Assembly: GCA_025922715.1 (NCBI GenBank)
Contig: JAICHH010000127.1
Location: 1-5,358, forward strand
Source of the DNA: Nitrososphaeraceae archaeon
GTDB lineage: Archaea > Thermoproteota > Nitrososphaeria > Nitrososphaerales > Nitrososphaeraceae
Reading direction: 5' to 3'
DNA: 5,358 bases
Positions 5,302 to 5,358 of this stretch are shown one piece after another. The translations under genes and the position numbers were made by a program. Every line of letters starts with the position of its first letter. The first letter of the stretch is position 1. A model generated the notes under the pieces. The model ran no database searches, was not told where the DNA came from, and was given only the letters and a program-made list of their open reading frames with translations.

Positions 5302-5358
5302 TTATATCGTAGTCTCTTTATCAGAAAGTGGATAAACATATACATTTGCTTTTTCTTC
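5302..5358 (-). CDS. Possible C-terminal end of a minus-strand gene entering from the right
   Basis: Reading the minus strand from the right edge, 18 sense codons (EEKANVYVYPLSDKETTI) precede a TAA at 5302-5304. The composition is ordinary for a soluble protein, and the frame is open to the window edge, so this may be the tail of a gene convergent with the plus-strand cluster. The competing reading is a plus-strand frame from an ATG at 5278, open to the edge over 27 codons but very rich in Phe, Ile and Tyr. With so few codons neither can be proved. Function cannot be inferred. Confidence 0.35.
   Translation of the reverse strand, partial: EEKANVYVYPLSDKETTI

Overview
The window is AT-rich archaeal DNA, most likely from an ammonia-oxidising thaumarchaeon (Nitrososphaeria; a low-GC lineage such as Nitrosocosmicus or Nitrosopumilus would fit). 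This is an inference from three things: a cobalamin-dependent methionine synthase split into two polypeptides, archaeal-looking TATA boxes placed about 25 bases before start codons with little or no leader, and small lysine-, asparagine- and isoleucine-rich proteins that I cannot assign to a family. No rRNA, tRNA or marker gene is present to confirm it.

Left half (1-3133, minus strand): two genes read right to left form a split MetH. The upstream gene (3133 to 2186) is the zinc-dependent homocysteine S-methyltransferase module. The downstream gene (from 2066, running off the left edge) carries the methyltetrahydrofolate (pterin) domain, the cap domain, the cobalamin domain and the start of what looks like the activation domain. 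Together they would transfer a methyl group from methyl-tetrahydrofolate through cobalamin to homocysteine, giving methionine. A strong TATA box lies just before the first gene. The 119-base gap between the two shows no minus-strand T-run, so co-transcription is likely. An odd run of twelve serines interrupts the cap domain of the second protein.

Middle (3134-3585): a 452-base divergent intergenic region with promoter-like elements for both directions and no convincing gene.

Right half (3586-4928, plus strand): three consecutive genes for proteins of 99, 61 and 249 residues. None is recognised. The largest is all-helical and appears to hold an internal duplication of a helical unit ending in a [LF]P motif, then a C-terminal coiled coil. 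The 61- and 249-residue genes each have a TATA-like box at leaderless distance, and the box of the latter overlaps the stop codon of the former.

Right edge (4929-5358): a likely terminator, an ATG-less open stretch, an ATTA repeat, a 55-base perfectly alternating pyrimidine-purine TA/TG tract, and possibly the last 18 codons of a minus-strand gene that enters from the right.

I see no CRISPR array, insertion sequence, tRNA or defence operon. The items most worth following up are the split MetH with its polyserine insertion and the unassigned three-gene cluster.
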